Assembly (NCBI GenBank): GCA_016791365.1
Contig: JAEUMT010000043.1
Location: 1-64,000, forward strand
Direction of reading: 5' to 3'
Length of the DNA: 64,000 nt
Origin: Hyphomonadaceae bacterium
GTDB taxonomy: Bacteria > Pseudomonadota > Alphaproteobacteria > Caulobacterales > Aquidulcibacteraceae
Below are positions 61,479 to 64,000 of the stretch, in pieces. A model generated the notes under the pieces. That model ran no database searches. It saw only the letters and a list, made by a program, of their open reading frames with translations, and had not been told where the DNA came from. Each line of letters starts with the position of its first letter. Position 1 is the stretch's first letter. The position numbers were made by a program, and so were the translations under genes.

Positions 61479-61572
61479 CGACGACGGTGCAGGGTAAAAG
61501 CACGCGTCTGCTCTTGTTGTACCGCATTTCTAATCTAAGGTGGCTGCGGGTTGGTGTTGGGAGACTGGAGCC

Positions 61573-64000
61573 TTGTCGAAAGGCTGGGGCACTCCTCTTG
61601 ATCTGGATGCGCTGTCCGCCGGCTTAGCGTCGCGGCGGGCTTTGCGGTTCGAACCCAACGGCGAAAGCGCGTTTCCGGGCTCGTTCGTTGGAGCGGCGTC
61701 TGGAGCTGATTCAAAGCGCACCTCGTCCACCAACCCCAGGCGCGCGCACGACGCCATGGCGCTCAGCTTGCTCAACGGTTTGTCGACCTTCAGTGACCGC
61801 GTCCAAACGCTTGAGCGGGTGGCCACCGAAAGGAACTCCGAATTCCTGCGCTTTCTTGCCACTGGCGATCCAAAACACGTTCAGGGAGATATGATCCGAC
61901 AACTGGCGCCGGATGAATTCTCGTTGTGGGTGCAAGAAATGTCGGCTCAGCACCCTTCTGCTGAGCCCGATGCGCGCAAGGCGACGCGCTTGTGTGAGCA
62001 CCATCTACGAGACTGTGTGTCGCGACTTGGAGTGTCCACGCACCCTTTGGGCGTCATAGCGCTCGCGGGATATTTTTCGAAACTGGATTTGCCGGGCTTT
62101 TCATTTTCGTTGATGCGCCTCAGCGATGCGTTTGCCCGGCTTAATGCACTCCATTGGACCTGGGCGGGAGTGGGCCCTTTCCTGGGCTTTCTCCGACTTG
62201 TCGATCCCCGCACTAAGTTGGATGAGGCGGCTTTGCGCGCGTCGCAGGCCTACAGCCGAACGCTGAAGCTTTCCGTTCTCTTTCGCCGGCTGCTTCTGCT
62301 TCGTGCGTTAGGGGGCGATGATAGCATCAAGAGCTTTGTCCTCGCCAATCACGAGACGTTGGCTGAGGCAGGTCGTTTTGGCGCCACCGACGCCAAGGCA
62401 TGGATCGCGCTTGGTCTTCAATGCTCGCAGGTCAATGAAAGCCATCAAGATCCCGGCCTCCTATCGGAGGCCATTTTATTTCAGATCAAAATTGCAGAAC
62501 TGATTGGCGCGGGAGAAGTCGGCGAACTCATTAAGGTCATCCCGTCCGCATACGCACTGGACTCCAACCTGGTTTACTACCTGGATTGGAAGTCGTTGGA
62601 CGCCGTGTTGCCTGAACATTGGACGACGCTATCAATCAATGCGGTCCTGTGCGCGGCGCTATTCGATGACAGGACGGTTGAGGCGCGATGTACAACGCGC
62701 GTCAATCGCCGCGGCTCGGGCGCCTTCTTCGAGATTCTTGATCAACTCGTCACCGGCTATCGCAACAAGTATCAGCAGAAGGATACTGTTAGCGTTCTCC
62801 TAAAAGAGCTGGGTGAGCTGCCGCCGGCGGCGGCGCGCTATCTTTTCCCACGGATTTCCGAGAAGGCGGTGCTCGATAGATTGCCCTACACGTTCATCCC
62901 ACGGGGGATTGAGCCGAGCACCGCGGCTTCGGAGCACACAAGTGTGCCGCGCGCCGCGCCAGCGGAACAGCGTTCGACAATCAACCGCCTTCACCTCATC
63001 CAAAAAGGACTGGACGCCAATCTCATTGCGCACCAGCGGGCGAACGAAATTCTGGAGCAGGAACGCCGCCTGCTTTGGACGATGGTGTCCAGGGAGGCCG
63101 CGCGGCGCGGTCGCATTCGCATCGACGAAGTCGGACTGGGCAATCTGATTTATGAGGAGTTGTCCGCGGATCCGCTTGTGAGATTTGCGCGCGGGCGCAT
63201 CGGCGAGCAGGCGGGAGATCGCGAATGGGCCGCCATGCTGCGCGACCTCATCGCTGAAAATGTCACCGTGCATATATTGGCGGGAGAGAATTGGTCGTTC
63301 GCCGGCACATTGAGCAGCAACCTTAAGCACGGCGTGCTCAAACCGCGCGTTTTGCGGAGCTTTGCCGACGCCTATAATGGGCACAGAAAGACTGCATCCA
63401 AAAGTGCGTCCGACAAGGTGGACGCCGTCCAGGGTGTGATTGGCGCGACCATCGACCGGTTCATGGCTAGTCATCTCACAGTTCGCAGGGATGATGAATT
63501 TTGGCGGCGGGTAAGCGGTGCAGTGGCCGTCGCGCTGGGACGACATTGGGATGTATTCCAGGCGCCAACGCTCGAAGTGATGCACATAGCCCAGCCGCTC
63601 GCGAGGACCATTCTTCCGTTAATGCGGGAGTATCTTGAGGTCGCAAAAGCCGAGTTCGACACGCGTGTGCGTGAAGAAGTGCGCGCTCAGATTGACAGTG
63701 TCGCGGGCGAAGCGCCTAGCCAGTTTCTCGAAGGGTTGGGTTCGGAGATGGATATCGCTTTGAGCGAGGCCTCATCCTGGGTTCAAATATCAGCACCCAG
63801 TGAGGAAACCGATTTCGAAGTTGCCGAAATCGTTCATCACGAAATTGAAAGCTACCTTATCTCTCAACGTGACGCGATGAACGTCGCTATTGTATGTGTG
63901 GACCTGGACGGGGATCGCGAGAATACCTCAGCCACCGCCTACAAGTTCAGCGGCAGGTATAAAGAGGTGCTCCGCGAAGCCGTGCACAATGTGCTGCTGA
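61573..64000 (+). CDS. large protein of unknown function, possible GHKL ATPase (cut by right edge)
   Basis: An open frame of 809 codons from a TTG at 61573 (GGGAG at 61559-61563); GTG 61540 is possible. No signal peptide. An N-terminal disordered Ser/Arg part precedes helical sequence, for example MALSLLNGLSTFSDRVQTLE and RDDEFWRRVSGAVAVALGRH. The last visible residues (YKEVLREAVHNVLL) resemble the N-box (ExxxN) of histidine-kinase-type ATPases, so a GHKL domain may begin just at the edge. Codon choice is less GC-biased than elsewhere in the window, which suggests acquired DNA. Function unknown. Confidence 0.65.
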   Translation, partial: MSKGWGTPLDLDALSAGLASRRALRFEPNGESAFPGSFVGAASGADSKRTSSTNPRRAHDAMALSLLNGLSTFSDRVQTLERVATERNSEFLRFLATGDPKHVQGDMIRQLAPDEFSLWVQEMSAQHPSAEPDARKATRLCEHHLRDCVSRLGVSTHPLGVIALAGYFSKLDLPGFSFSLMRLSDAFARLNALHWTWAGVGPFLGFLRLVDPRTKLDEAALRASQAYSRTLKLSVLFRRLLLLRALGGDDSIKSFVLANHETLAEAGRFGATDAKAWIALGLQCSQVNESHQDPGLLSEAILFQIKIAELIGAGEVGELIKVIPSAYALDSNLVYYLDWKSLDAVLPEHWTTLSINAVLCAALFDDRTVEARCTTRVNRRGSGAFFEILDQLVTGYRNKYQQKDTVSVLLKELGELPPAAARYLFPRISEKAVLDRLPYTFIPRGIEPSTAASEHTSVPRAAPAEQRSTINRLHLIQKGLDANLIAHQRANEILEQERRLLWTMVSREAARRGRIRIDEVGLGNLIYEELSADPLVRFARGRIGEQAGDREWAAMLRDLIAENVTVHILAGENWSFAGTLSSNLKHGVLKPRVLRSFADAYNGHRKTASKSASDKVDAVQGVIGATIDRFMASHLTVRRDDEFWRRVSGAVAVALGRHWDVFQAPTLEVMHIAQPLARTILPLMREYLEVAKAEFDTRVREEVRAQIDSVAGEAPSQFLEGLGSEMDIALSEASSWVQISAPSEETDFEVAEIVHHEIESYLISQRDAMNVAIVCVDLDGDRENTSATAYKFSGRYKEVLREAVHNVLL

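Larger units (their letters stand above)
61173..61572. other. 400-bp gap with promoters and a decayed repeat
   Basis: Between two divergent genes. It contains the RTX-type repeat remnant (61253-61370) and operator-like site 3 (61463-61478). A short AT-richer piece (CTCTTGTTGTACCGCATTTC, 61511-61530) could be a promoter for the last gene. No intact gene is visible. Confidence 0.5.

Overview
The window is about 64 kb of high-GC bacterial DNA that looks like an alphaproteobacterial chromosome, most likely a stalked or budding Caulobacterales/Hyphomonadales-type organism. The reasons are a holdfast polysaccharide cluster in hfs-like order (E-F-G-H and divergent D/A/B), an alphaproteobacterial-type pyrC-pyrB-plsY-dprA-topA block, a gatCAB system, PilZ and single-domain response regulators, and many short intergenic hairpin repeats. 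This placement is inference from gene content; no rRNA is present to test it.

Left part (1-35 kb) is mostly core genome. On the minus strand, pyrB, a 52-residue membrane protein, a PyrC-like protein without its metal ligands, an MliC-like lipoprotein, plsY, dprA and topA (cut by the left edge) form one block. Then come an AEC transporter, ruvX, gatC, a GNAT enzyme, gatA, a duplicated DUF3126-like protein, a PhoH-type ATPase, gamma-carbonic anhydrase and three cell-wall genes (L,D-transpeptidase, DUF882 peptidase, M23 peptidase). Further right are a thiolase-like protein without the usual cysteine, nitronate monooxygenase, GYF and PilZ proteins, a GMC oxidoreductase, OmpA, two single-domain receivers with a PAS protein, an outer-membrane beta-barrel and gatB. 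After these come a membrane/GGCT hybrid protein, an RcnB-like protein, a GST, a Sel1 protein and a PDZ-hydrolase.

Middle (35-44 kb): a holdfast-type exopolysaccharide locus. It encodes an export channel (HfsD), chain-length protein (HfsA), a degenerate kinase-like protein (HfsB), two GT2 glycosyltransferases, a deacetylase (HfsH), a flippase (HfsF) and the priming transferase (HfsE). No Wzy-type polymerase (HfsC) is visible. A tRNA-Ser(GCU) follows.

Right part (44-64 kb): accessory DNA. It holds a 1386-residue RTX protein ending in 38-residue tandem repeats, an M14 peptidase and a WD40-caspase protein. A lipoprotein, an HTTM protein and two further membrane proteins follow. Next are a secreted caspase-DUF4384 protein coupled to a GH24 lysozyme lipoprotein, an unknown 574-residue secreted protein, a decayed copy of the RTX-type repeat, and a >809-residue protein running off the right edge. 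Three copies of a 16-bp palindrome (half-site TTGCAC) precede the RTX gene, the caspase/membrane divergent pair and the last gene. They suggest co-regulation of this island and, with the caspase-lysozyme pair, are the best candidate here for an undescribed system.
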